From NCBI GenBank assembly GCA_025937035.1, contig JAICSG010000110.1, positions 1 to 9,245 of the forward strand: a DNA stretch of 9,245 bases, read 5' to 3'. The notes beneath the pieces are model-generated. The model made no database searches and was not told the DNA's origin. It saw only the letters and a list, made by a program, of their open reading frames with translations. Made by a program: the position numbers and the translations under genes. Source of the DNA: Thermoanaerobaculia bacterium (GTDB lineage Bacteria > Acidobacteriota > Thermoanaerobaculia > Multivoradales > UBA5704). Positions 1 to 6,729 of this stretch are shown here, in pieces (the stretch's first letter is position 1; every line of letters begins with the position of its first letter).

Positions 1-284
1 AGCACCGCAAGCAGCACACGCCGCGCGAGCTCTCGGGCGGCGAGCAGCAGCGCGTCGGCATCGCGCGCGCCATCGTCACCGACCCGACGCTGATCCTCGC
101 CGACGAGCCCACCGGCGACCTCGACCGCAAGACCGGCGACGGCATCCTCGACCTGCTGCAGGCGCTCAACCGCGAGCACGGCAAGACGATCATCATGGTC
201 ACCCACGACCCGCACGCCGCGGCCCGCGCCCGCCGCACCCTCCATCTGGACAAGGGCAACCTGGTCTCGGAGATGGCGGCATGA
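1..284 (+). CDS. ABC transporter ATP-binding protein, LolD/MacB type (3' part only)
   Basis: Only the last 93 residues are in the window; the reading frame enters at base 3 and ends with TGA at 282-284. In fragment numbering there is an ABC signature [14 protein letters not shown] (10-23), a Walker B strand ILADEP (31-36), a D-loop TGDLD (37-41) and a switch histidine in VTHD (His68). The Walker A region lies upstream, outside the window. [11 protein letters not shown] followed by DEPTGDLD is typical of the MacB/LolD/FtsE branch of ABC ATPases, which drive extrusion or lipoprotein-release machines rather than substrate import. The stop overlaps the next start as ATGA (281-284), so translation is coupled to the two permease genes that follow, its obvious partners. 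The family is certain; the exported substrate cannot be told. Confidence 0.95.
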   Translation, partial: HRKQHTPRELSGGEQQRVGIARAIVTDPTLILADEPTGDLDRKTGDGILDLLQALNREHGKTIIMVTHDPHAAARARRTLHLDKGNLVSEMAA

Positions 285-1441
285 GATTCCTCTATCTGAT
301 CTGGAAGAACCTCTGGCGCCGGAAGCTGCGCACCCTGCTGACGGTCTTCTCGACGATCGTCGCCTTCGTGCTCTTCGGCCTGCTGGCGGCCGTGCGAATG
401 GGCTTCCGGGCCGGCGTCGACGTGAGCGGCGCGGACCGCATGATGGTCACCCACAAGATCTCGATCATCCTGCCGCTGCCCGTCTCCTATCAGGAGCAGA
501 TCAAGACGACCCCCGGCGTCCAGGAGGTCACGCACGCCAACTGGTTCGGCGGCATCTACAAGGAGCCCAAGAACTTCTTCCCGCAGATGGCGGTGGACGT
601 GTCGAACTTCCTCGACCTGTACCCCGAGTACGTCCTGCCGGCGGATCAGAAGAAGGCCTGGCAGTCGGACCGCACCGCCGCCATCGTGGGCCGGAAGACG
701 GCCGAACGGTTCGGCTTCAAGGTCGGCGACCGCATCACCCTGGAGGCGCCCTGGCTGCGCAAGGACGGCGGGCGCAACTGGGAATTCAACGTCGCCGGCA
801 TCTTCGACGGGAAGCAGAAGGAGACCGACACCTCGGCCCTCTACTTCAACTACGACTACATGAAGGAGTCGCTCGCCAGCAGCTCGATCGCCAACCAGGT
901 CGGCTGGTACATCATCCGCATCGCCGACCCGGCCCACTCGCCGGAGATCGCCAAGCGGATCGACGCCCAGTTCGCCAACTCGCCGGCCGAGACCAAGACC
1001 CAGACCGAGAAGGAGATGGCCCAGGGGTTCGCCAACCAGGTGGGGAACATCGGCGTCCTGGTGACCTGGATCGTGGCGGCGGTCTTCATCACCCTGCTGC
1101 TGGTGGTGGCCAACACCATGGCCCTGTCGATCCGCGAGCGGGTGGGCGAGCTGGCGGTGCTCAAGACCCTGGGCTTCACCCACGTCCAGGTGATGCTGAT
1201 GGTGCTCGCCGAGTCGTGCGCGGTGGCCCTGCTCGGCGCGGTCCTGGGGCTGGGGCTGGCGCTCGGCATCGTGCCGGCGATCGGCAAGGGGCTGCAACAG
1301 TTCATCCCCGTCTTCCTGGTGCCGCCGCGGGATATCGCGCTCGGCTTCGCGATCGCCCTGCTGCTGGGCCTCGCGGCCGGATTTCCGCCGGCCTGGCAGG
1401 CGATGCGGCTGCGCATCGTCGAGGCGCTCCGGAGGGTATGA
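281..1441 (+). CDS. ABC transporter permease, FtsX/MacB fold (first of pair)
   Basis: A 386-residue inner-membrane permease with the usual MacB/FtsX plan. There is a short cytoplasmic start rich in Arg/Lys (WRRKLR, 12-17), TM1 at about 18-39, a large periplasmic MacB-PCD-like domain at about 41-255, then TM2 at about 257-281, TM3 at about 303-333 and TM4 at about 349-370. The cytoplasmic loop after TM2, [17 protein letters not shown] (284-300), is the conserved FtsX-domain segment thought to contact the ATPase. ATG at 281 is chosen because it forms the ATGA overlap with the upstream ATPase stop. It probably pairs with the next permease as a heterodimer in a MacB-like mechanotransmission exporter. 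No outer-membrane or adaptor gene is visible, so the substrate is unknown; upstream genes outside the window may include a periplasmic adaptor. Confidence 0.93.
   Translation: MRFLYLIWKNLWRRKLRTLLTVFSTIVAFVLFGLLAAVRMGFRAGVDVSGADRMMVTHKISIILPLPVSYQEQIKTTPGVQEVTHANWFGGIYKEPKNFFPQMAVDVSNFLDLYPEYVLPADQKKAWQSDRTAAIVGRKTAERFGFKVGDRITLEAPWLRKDGGRNWEFNVAGIFDGKQKETDTSALYFNYDYMKESLASSSIANQVGWYIIRIADPAHSPEIAKRIDAQFANSPAETKTQTEKEMAQGFANQVGNIGVLVTWIVAAVFITLLLVVANTMALSIRERVGELAVLKTLGFTHVQVMLMVLAESCAVALLGAVLGLGLALGIVPAIGKGLQQFIPVFLVPPRDIALGFAIALLLGLAAGFPPAWQAMRLRIVEALRRV
1431..1436 (+). promoter_or_regulatory. Ribosome binding site deciding the second permease start
   Basis: GGAGGG lies in the last codons of the first permease gene. 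Two in-frame ATGs follow, at 1438 (forming ATGA with the upstream stop) and 1444. The Shine-Dalgarno sequence ends one base before 1438 but seven bases before 1444, so 1444 is the better-placed start. Initiation at 1438 by re-initiation after the overlapping stop remains possible and would add two residues. Confidence 0.6.
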
Positions 1442-1443
1442 CC

Positions 1444-2631
1444 ATGCAAGGGATCTCTCAACTGGCCGCCCTGATCGGAGTCAACCTGCGCACCCTCGGC
1501 CAGCGCCGCGGCTCCGCCCTGTCGACCATCGTGGGGGTGGCCTGCGTGGTGGCCGTCTTCGTGGTCGTGCTGTCGATCGGCGAGGGCTTCCGCGCCACCA
1601 TGGCCGCCACCGGATCGCCGGACTCCGCCCTGGTGCTGCGGGGCGGCAGCGACTCCGAGATGATGAGCGGCCTGCTGGTCGACTCCACCCGGATCATCGC
1701 CGACGCGCCGGGAGTGGCCCGCGCGGCGTCGGGCCCGGAGGCCTCGGCCGAGCTGTTCGTGGTGGTCGACCTGCCCAAGCGCTCGACCGGGACGGACGCC
1801 AACGTCCCCCTGCGCGGCGTGCAGCCGGCCGCCTTCGCGGTACGGAAGGGCTTCAAAATCATCGCCGGCCGGAATTTCGAGCCGGGGAAGAACGAGATCA
1901 TCGTGGGCCGCGGCGCGGCGGAGCAGTTCGCGGGGCTCGACCTCGGCAACACCCACCGCTGGGGCGAGAGCGAGTGGACCGTGGTCGGCGTCTTCAGCGA
2001 CGGCGGCAGCCTCTCCGAGTCGGAGATCTGGACCGACGCCCGGGTCCTGCAGCCGGCCTACCGGCGGGGCAACACCTTCCAGTCGGTGCATGCCCGGCTG
2101 GAGTCCCCGGCGGCGTTCACGGCCTTCAAGGACGCCCTCACCGCCGATCCGCGGCTGGACGTCAAGGTGGTCCGGGAGAGCGAGTACTACGCCGAGCAGT
2201 CCCAGGCCCTGACCACCCTGGTGCGGTTCCTCGGCGGGTTCATCACCGTGCTGATGGCCCTCGGCGCCATCTTCGGCGCGCTCAACACCATGTACAACGC
2301 CGTGGCGTCGCGGACCCGCGAGATCGCGACCCTCAGGGCGCTCGGCTTCGGCCGCGGCCCTGTGGTCCTCTCGATCCTCGCCGAGTCGCTGGTGATCGCC
2401 CTCCTCGGGGCGGTGATCGGCGGCGCCGTGGCCTACTTCGGCTTCAACGGCTTCCAGACCTCGACGCTCAACTGGCAGAGCTTCAGCCAGGTCGCCTTCG
2501 CCTTCCGGGTGACACCCCCGCTGCTGGTGACGGGCACCGTGATCGCCCTGGCGATCGGCCTGATCGGCGGCCTGCTGCCGGCCCTGCGGGCGGCGCGGTT
2601 GCCGGTGGCGACGGCGTTGCGGGAGCTGTAG
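1444..2631 (+). CDS. ABC transporter permease, FtsX/MacB fold (second of pair)
   Basis: A 395-residue permease of the same fold as its upstream neighbour but clearly diverged from it, as expected for heterodimeric exporters. TM1 lies at about 24-45, followed by an extracytoplasmic MacB-PCD-like domain (about 46-258) containing the typical IIAGRNFEPGKNEIIVG segment (139-155), then TM2 at about 262-284, TM3 at about 306-333 and TM4 at about 358-381. The coupling loop SRTREIATLRALGFGR (289-304) between TM2 and TM3 is the conserved FtsX signature region. The start is chosen from the Shine-Dalgarno spacing. The gene ends at TAG 2629-2631; no convincing terminator follows before the next gene 43 bases later. 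The three genes form one exporter operon; the substrate is not inferable. Confidence 0.92.
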   Translation: MQGISQLAALIGVNLRTLGQRRGSALSTIVGVACVVAVFVVVLSIGEGFRATMAATGSPDSALVLRGGSDSEMMSGLLVDSTRIIADAPGVARAASGPEASAELFVVVDLPKRSTGTDANVPLRGVQPAAFAVRKGFKIIAGRNFEPGKNEIIVGRGAAEQFAGLDLGNTHRWGESEWTVVGVFSDGGSLSESEIWTDARVLQPAYRRGNTFQSVHARLESPAAFTAFKDALTADPRLDVKVVRESEYYAEQSQALTTLVRFLGGFITVLMALGAIFGALNTMYNAVASRTREIATLRALGFGRGPVVLSILAESLVIALLGAVIGGAVAYFGFNGFQTSTLNWQSFSQVAFAFRVTPPLLVTGTVIALAIGLIGGLLPALRAARLPVATALREL

Positions 2632-2674
2632 GGCCGGCTGTCCTGTATTCTTACGGAGAAAGGGGAACGTCCAC

Positions 2675-3364
2675 GTGGCCAGCCAGCCGTTAAAAAGCAC
2701 CGATCCCTACGAGCTTCCGCGCTACGGCATCGGGCAGGCCGCGCACTACGTTCAGATCTCCCCGACGACGTTGCGCTCCTGGGTGCTCGGCCGGTCCTAT
2801 GACACCTCGGAAGGCCGGCGATTTTCCCCTCCCCTGATCCAGAGGCCCGATCCCGGCGATCCGCGCCTGTCGTTCTCGAACCTGCGGGAGGCGCACGTCC
2901 TCCGTGCGCTGCGGACGCGGCACCAAGTCCCGATGCCGGCGGTCCGCGCCGCGCTCGACTACGCGGCGGAAACGCTGCACATCAAGAGGCTCCTGCTGAG
3001 CCGCGAGCTGATGGCCGACGCGGGCTCGCTCTTCATCGAACGGCTGGGGCAGCTCATCGACCTCGGCCGTTCGGGACAGATCGCCTTGAAGGAGATGCTC
3101 GACGGGCACCTGAGCCGGATCCAGTGGGAGCCGCTGCGACTGTTCCCGGTGGTGGCGGCGCGCGGCCTGAGCGGGCCCCAGATCGTCAGCATCGATCCCC
3201 AGGTCTCCTTCGGCCGCCCGTTCATCGTCGGCAAGGGAGTGCGCACGTCCACGATCGTCGAGCGTCTGGACGCCGGAGAGGACCGGGAGACGGTAGCGGC
3301 GGACTACCAGCTTTCCGACCAGGAAATCGATGAGGCCATCCTCTACGAGCGGGCCACAGCCTGA
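2675..3364 (+). CDS. MerR-like HTH plus DUF433 protein, VapB45-type antitoxin
   Basis: A 229-residue soluble protein. Residues about 16-40 (YGIGQAAHYVQISPTTLRSW) look like a MerR-type winged-helix recognition segment and residues about 65-110 are helical. Residues about 170-226 match DUF433: IVSIDPQVSFGRPFIVGKGVRTSTIVERLDAGED, then ADYQLSDQEIDEAILYE. From family knowledge, HTH-DUF433 proteins of this length act as DNA-binding antitoxins next to small PIN-like proteins, as in the Mycobacterium tuberculosis Rv2018/Rv2019 (VapBC45) pair. The GTG start at 2675 is supported by AGGGG at 2661-2665, nine bases away; no ATG lies nearby in frame. The 8-bp palindrome CCACGTGG (2671-2678) covers the start codon and could be part of an autoregulatory operator, which is speculative. 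Its 3' end overlaps the toxin gene by 35 bases. The likely role is to neutralise the toxin and repress its own operon. Confidence 0.82.
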   Translation: MASQPLKSTDPYELPRYGIGQAAHYVQISPTTLRSWVLGRSYDTSEGRRFSPPLIQRPDPGDPRLSFSNLREAHVLRALRTRHQVPMPAVRAALDYAAETLHIKRLLLSRELMADAGSLFIERLGQLIDLGRSGQIALKEMLDGHLSRIQWEPLRLFPVVAARGLSGPQIVSIDPQVSFGRPFIVGKGVRTSTIVERLDAGEDRETVAADYQLSDQEIDEAILYERATA

Positions 3365-3788
3365 GCCGGTTTTCTTCACGGATCGAGATCTTGGACGTTC
3401 GGTAGCCGCGGCCCTCCGGGCTGGAGGGCTTCAGGTCCAGGCCTACCATGAGCACTTCACGCCGGATAACGTCCCGGATCGGGAGTGGCTTCGGTATGTG
3501 GGCGAGGGGGGTTGGATCGCGCTTTCCCACAACAAGTACATTCGCTACGAACGGGATGAGCTGGACGACTTGATGAGGTTCGGCGTCAAGGCGTTCTTCA
3601 TTATCGGCAAGGGGCCTCATTCAGCGTTCGCCGCGGCCGTGCTGCGGAACGTCGACAAAATCTACGAGCTGATCCGGGAGCACTCGGAGCCCTTTGTCGC
3701 GAAGGTCTACCAGCATGGAGACGTGGTCGAGGAGTGGATTACCCACGCTCAGTGGCTGGAAGCGAGGCGCCGTGCCAGGCCCAAATAG
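3330..3788 (+). CDS. PIN-like toxin, VapC45 type (DUF5615-like)
   Basis: A 152-residue protein without signal peptide or membrane segment. The N-terminal strand VFFTDRDLGRSV (14-25) gives the first acidic pair (Asp18, Asp20). PDREWL (49-54) gives the middle acidic residues (Asp50, Glu52), followed by GWIALSHNKYIRYERDELDDLM (61-82). This order is that of the VapC45 PIN-like family, predicted metal-dependent RNases. As I recall the family, the segment after the core strand normally carries an Asp (T-H/K-D), and here it is Asn68, so catalysis may be altered. The ATG at 3330 lies inside the antitoxin gene in another frame and has AGGA at 3321-3324, five bases upstream. Starting there places 13 mostly polar residues before the PIN-like core. 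The base composition looks somewhat less GC-rich than that of the flanking ABC and gltA genes, compatible with horizontal mobility. Target RNA is unknown. Confidence 0.78.
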   Translation: MRPSSTSGPQPEPVFFTDRDLGRSVAAALRAGGLQVQAYHEHFTPDNVPDREWLRYVGEGGWIALSHNKYIRYERDELDDLMRFGVKAFFIIGKGPHSAFAAAVLRNVDKIYELIREHSEPFVAKVYQHGDVVEEWITHAQWLEARRRARPK

Positions 3789-3793
3789 GATGA

Positions 3794-4137
3794 CGGCGTT
3801 TTTCCCGTCCCGGCCCCGTTTTTCGCCGTCCGGATGGCTTTCAGCTTCCCCGGACCGGTTTTTTGCTTTCCCGGCGGCTTTTTTGGATTCCCGGCCCGTT
3901 TTTTAGCTTCCCGGGTGGCCATCTTGGCTTCCCGGCCGCTTTTTTCGCTTCCCGGACGGTCATCTTCCTTTCCGGAGCGCCATCTTCCTTCCCGGGCCGC
4001 CATCCTGGCTTCCCGGCCGGTCATCCTGCTTCCCGAGCCGCCATCTTTCGATTTGAGCCGCCATCTTCGCTCCGGAGCGCCCATCTTTCCCCGCAAAGCC
4101 TCATCCTGGCGTCCAGGACCGTCATCCTCGCTCGTTG
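3794..4137 (+). repeat. Degenerate 20-21 bp tandem repeat array, about 17 units
   Basis: Units end in CTTCCCGG or variants of it. Counting the unit ends gives 3813, 3833, 3853, 3874, 3894, 3914, 3935, 3955, 3975, 3995, 4016, 4036, 4056, 4076, 4096, 4116 and about 4137, so steps are 20 or 21 bp with a mean of 20.25. The core consensus is roughly GCCGNCATCTTNGCTTCCCGG. Units in the left half mostly replace CATCTT with a run of five or six T, and units in the right half keep CATCTT or CATCCT. Decay is strongest at both ends. Because steps are mainly 20 bp, no reading frame repeats, so the open frames crossing it on both strands are best read as by-products. It fills most of the gap between the toxin gene and the small secreted protein gene. 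There are no unique spacers, so it is not CRISPR. Function unknown. Confidence 0.85.
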
Positions 4138-4186
4138 GCTACTTTCCGCGTGGAAACGCCGCCCGGATCGCTCGGCAGTCCCATTT

Positions 4187-4216
4187 TTGAGTTTATTGCG
4201 CACTAACTTATATAGA
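4187..4216 (+). promoter_or_regulatory. Putative sigma-70-like promoter of the cysteine-rich protein gene
   Basis: TTGAGT (4187-4192) and TATAGA (4211-4216) are separated by 18 bp; the overlapping TATATA (4209-4214) gives 16 bp. Each hexamer matches the consensus at four of six positions. The block from about 4181 to 4216 is conspicuously AT-rich in a GC-rich window, which is the main support. It would give a leader of about 30 bases before the ATG at 4252. The preceding 4138-4180 bases show nothing recognisable. Confidence 0.5.
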
Positions 4217-4251
4217 CTCGGAATTCTTCCGCTCCGAGAGAAAGGGACACC

Positions 4252-4581
4252 ATGCCAAGAGCTCGCTTCCTGCAGTTGGCCTTCCTCCTTGCGATTCTCA
4301 CCCTCGCCGTGTACGCGCCTGTCGTTTCGGCCACCTGCGGCCTCCGGTGCGTCCTGACGGACGGGGGCACGAGCCCCACCGCCACTGGGATTGGCAACGA
4401 CTGCACCACGGCCACCAACTCCCTGAATTCGCAATTGCAGACCTATACGAGAGGGTACTGCCCCTCGGGCGTCACCTGCCAGAGCTCCGTCACCATCACG
4501 GTCGCCTGTCATGCGGACGGCACCGGCTACTCGATCTCGGGCTACGAGACCTTCGGCTGTCAGGAAGATACCTGCCTGTGA
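4252..4581 (+). CDS. Small secreted cysteine-rich protein, unknown function
   Basis: A 109-residue protein I do not recognise. It begins with a clear Sec signal peptide: basic start (MPRAR), hydrophobic core at about 6-22 (FLQLAFLLAILTLAVYA) and a VVSA cleavage motif, predicted cut after Ala27. The mature part of about 82 residues is rich in Thr, Ser, Gly and Cys and has eight cysteines (29, 33, 51, 70, 76, 86, 103, 108), enough for four disulfides. There is no lipobox, no CXXCH haem motif and no obvious enzyme motif. The ATG is preceded by AAAGGGA (4241-4247) at good distance and by an AT-rich promoter. The gene stands alone, between the tandem array and a pair of hairpins. An extracellular or periplasmic disulfide-stabilised protein is the safe reading; an inhibitor, toxin or binding protein is possible but unsupported. 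Confidence 0.72.
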   Translation: MPRARFLQLAFLLAILTLAVYAPVVSATCGLRCVLTDGGTSPTATGIGNDCTTATNSLNSQLQTYTRGYCPSGVTCQSSVTITVACHADGTGYSISGYETFGCQEDTCL

Positions 4582-4582
4582 T

Positions 4583-4620
4583 CCCGCGGCCAGCGGGCGG
4601 AGAGGGTGAGGCCTCTCCGC
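4583..4620 (+). terminator. Two adjacent G/C hairpins after the small secreted protein gene
   Basis: Immediately after the TGA, CCCGC/GCGGG form a 5-bp stem (4583-4597). GCGGAGAGG (4597-4605) then pairs perfectly with CCTCTCCGC (4612-4620) around a 6-base loop. There is no T tract downstream, so it is not a classic intrinsic terminator; it may stop transcription weakly or protect the 3' end of the mRNA. The following 4621-4735 holds no gene or motif I can support. Confidence 0.45.
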
Positions 4621-4738
4621 GCCAATGGGTTCCAGGAAAGTCGACCTTAATGGCTCGGCGGCTCGCGTCCAGGTCAGTAGCCAAGATCACGGAACCCTCC
4701 TCCCGACATTTTCACTATGCCATAGCACCCTCTTTTCC

Positions 4739-4768
4739 TTGCGCCCCCGGGAAGCCGGGGGATAGAAT
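4739..4768 (+). promoter_or_regulatory. Putative gltA promoter with inverted repeat in its spacer
   Basis: TAGAAT (4763-4768) matches the -10 consensus at five of six positions. TTGCGC (4739-4744) is a weak -35 at 18 bp. The spacer is almost wholly occupied by a perfect 7-bp inverted repeat, CCCCCGG (4744-4750) and CCGGGGG (4755-4761), with a GAAG loop. Transcription from here would give a leader of about 50 bases before the ATG at 4826. The inverted repeat could be an operator or a terminator-like stem for upstream transcription; it lies before the predicted start site, so it would not be in the gltA transcript made from this promoter. Confidence 0.45.
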
Positions 4769-4825
4769 CCGAGGCGGTGCTCCGCATGTCCGGCGCGCCT
4801 TGCATGTCGAGGGGGAATTTTGGGG

Positions 4826-6151
<1,326 letters not shown>

Positions 6152-6154
6152 GGG

Positions 6155-6295
6155 CCGCCCGGGCATGAATGCCCGGGCTACGCTTCAACCGAAAAGCCGG
6201 GTGAACCCGGCTCCTGGAGGAGCGTTTCTGACTTCGGAGCCGGCTTCAGCCGGCTTTTCGGTTCCCACGTAGCCCGGGCATTCATGCCCGGGCGG
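6155..6295. repeat. Nested palindromic (BIME/REP-like) element between convergent genes
   Basis: The outer arms 6155-6182 and 6268-6295 are perfect 28-bp inverted repeats, and each arm is itself a palindrome (GCCCGGGCAT, two bases, ATGCCCGGGC). Inner arms 6187-6214 and 6236-6263 are inverted repeats of 28 bp with two mismatches, and each contains its own hairpin: AGCCGGG-TGAA-CCCGGCT on the left and AGCCGGC-TTCA-GCCGGCT on the right. The whole could fold as one long cruciform or as four small hairpins. It begins four bases after the gltA stop and ends 29 bases before the end of the minus-strand gene, so it could act as a bidirectional terminator or mRNA stabiliser. The architecture resembles the paired repeats in inverted orientation of BIMEs. 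No transposase or target duplication is visible. Confidence 0.85.
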
Positions 6296-6324
6296 GGCGG
6301 GCGCTCGTAATCTGACAAAGCAGA

Positions 6325-6627
6325 TCAACCCTCCCGATGAAACATCCGGTGGATGCGCTCTTGAGCCTTCTCCCGGAACCCCTCCAGCCGCTCCCAAGCC
6401 TTCGGCCAGCGGGCCAGCAGACGCCGTAGCCCCCGGTAGACCAGCTCGTTGTCCAGGGAGAGCAGGGCCGCTCCGACCAGGATGGTGGCGATGCCCTGGA
6501 TGCCGGGGAGGACCAGGCCGGCGATCCCGATCAGGATCAGCAGCCAGCCCAGGATGAAGATGGCCACGCGGGCCCGGAACGGGAGCGGCCGGTGGGGCCG
6601 ATCGTCGGGTCGATCGTCCGGTCTCAT
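6325..6627 (-). CDS. Small PGPGW-like two-TM membrane protein
   Basis: A 100-residue protein from ATG at 6627. The hydrophilic start, MRPDDRPDDRPHRP, holds a short repeated DDRP and is followed by two membrane segments, about 21-40 (VAIFILGWLLILIGIAGLVL) and about 44-57. Between them lies PGIQG (41-45), at the place of the PGPG turn of the PGPGW family. The C-terminal tail, about 60-100, is a charged amphipathic helix (RRLLARWPKAWERLEGFREKAQERIHR) likely in the cytoplasm. An in-frame TTG at 6654 would add nine residues but would overlap the -35 of the opposite promoter, so ATG is preferred, although GGGCGGG touching it is a poorly spaced ribosome site. Function unknown; the family assignment is tentative. 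It converges on gltA and diverges from the fur-like gene. Confidence 0.65.
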   Translation of the reverse strand: MRPDDRPDDRPHRPLPFRARVAIFILGWLLILIGIAGLVLPGIQGIATILVGAALLSLDNELVYRGLRRLLARWPKAWERLEGFREKAQERIHRMFHREG

Positions 6628-6647
6628 CCCGCCCAGAATACCCCGTG

Positions 6648-6677
6648 TTGACAAATCGGACTAAAGCGGTCCAGAAT
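6648..6677 (+). promoter_or_regulatory. Sigma-70-like promoter of the fur-FTR1 operon
   Basis: A perfect TTGACA (6648-6653) is followed after 18 bp by CAGAAT (6672-6677), four of six to the -10 consensus. The predicted start site near 6684 lies a few bases before the Fur-box palindrome, leaving about 45 leader bases before the ATG at 6730. Confidence 0.6.
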
Positions 6678-6687
6678 TAATCCCGGC

Positions 6688-6708
6688 TATTGAGACAGAA
6701 TCTCAATA
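6688..6708. promoter_or_regulatory. fur box: Fur box (predicted operator)
   Basis: Perfect 8-bp half sites TATTGAGA (6688-6695) and TCTCAATA (6701-6708) flank five bases, CAGAA. Known Fur boxes include forms with ATTGAGA and TCTCAAT at the same five-base spacing. The palindrome covers the predicted transcription start region of the operon encoding a Fur protein and an iron permease, so metal-dependent repression by steric block is the likely effect. Confidence 0.75.
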
Positions 6709-6729
6709 CGTAGATTGAACGAGAGAACG

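Noticed and set aside
2617..2651. Promoter for the toxin-antitoxin pair (TTGCGG and TATTCT)
   Set aside because: The hexamers are 23 bp apart, too far for a normal sigma-70 promoter; one may exist in the 43-base gap, but I cannot place it.
856..2700. Very long minus-strand open frame (614 codons) across both exporter permease genes
   Set aside because: It lies antisense to two well-supported permease genes; its product is Arg/Gly/His/Asp-rich low-complexity sequence without domains, the usual result of GC-rich third positions read backwards.
3749..4096. Minus-strand frame encoding a Lys/Arg/Ala-rich protein through the tandem array
   Set aside because: The repeat step is mostly 20 bp, so the frame shifts from unit to unit and the peptide is not repeated; it also overlaps the toxin 3' end. 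The absence of stops is explained by unit composition.
3794..4137. CRISPR array
   Set aside because: Units are contiguous, degenerate and about 20 bp long, with no unique spacers and no cas genes nearby.
3794..4137. Plasmid-type iteron replication origin
   Set aside because: The unit length would fit, but no rep gene, DnaA boxes or partition genes are visible and the neighbourhood (gltA, iron operon) looks chromosomal.
3834..4190. Plus-strand frame with Phe/Pro/Ser/Arg-rich sequence through the array
   Set aside because: Same reason as for the opposite strand; no ribosome site and no signal or domain that would support it. Other plus frames through the array are equally open.
6155..6295. 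Miniature inverted-repeat transposable element
   Set aside because: Long inverted repeats are present, but no flanking target duplication is visible and the internal hairpins are more like BIME/REP organisation.
6690..6716. Second promoter for the fur-FTR1 operon (TTGAGA and TAGATT)
   Set aside because: The spacing of 15 bp is short and the -35 would be the Fur-box half site itself; the upstream TTGACA pair is better.
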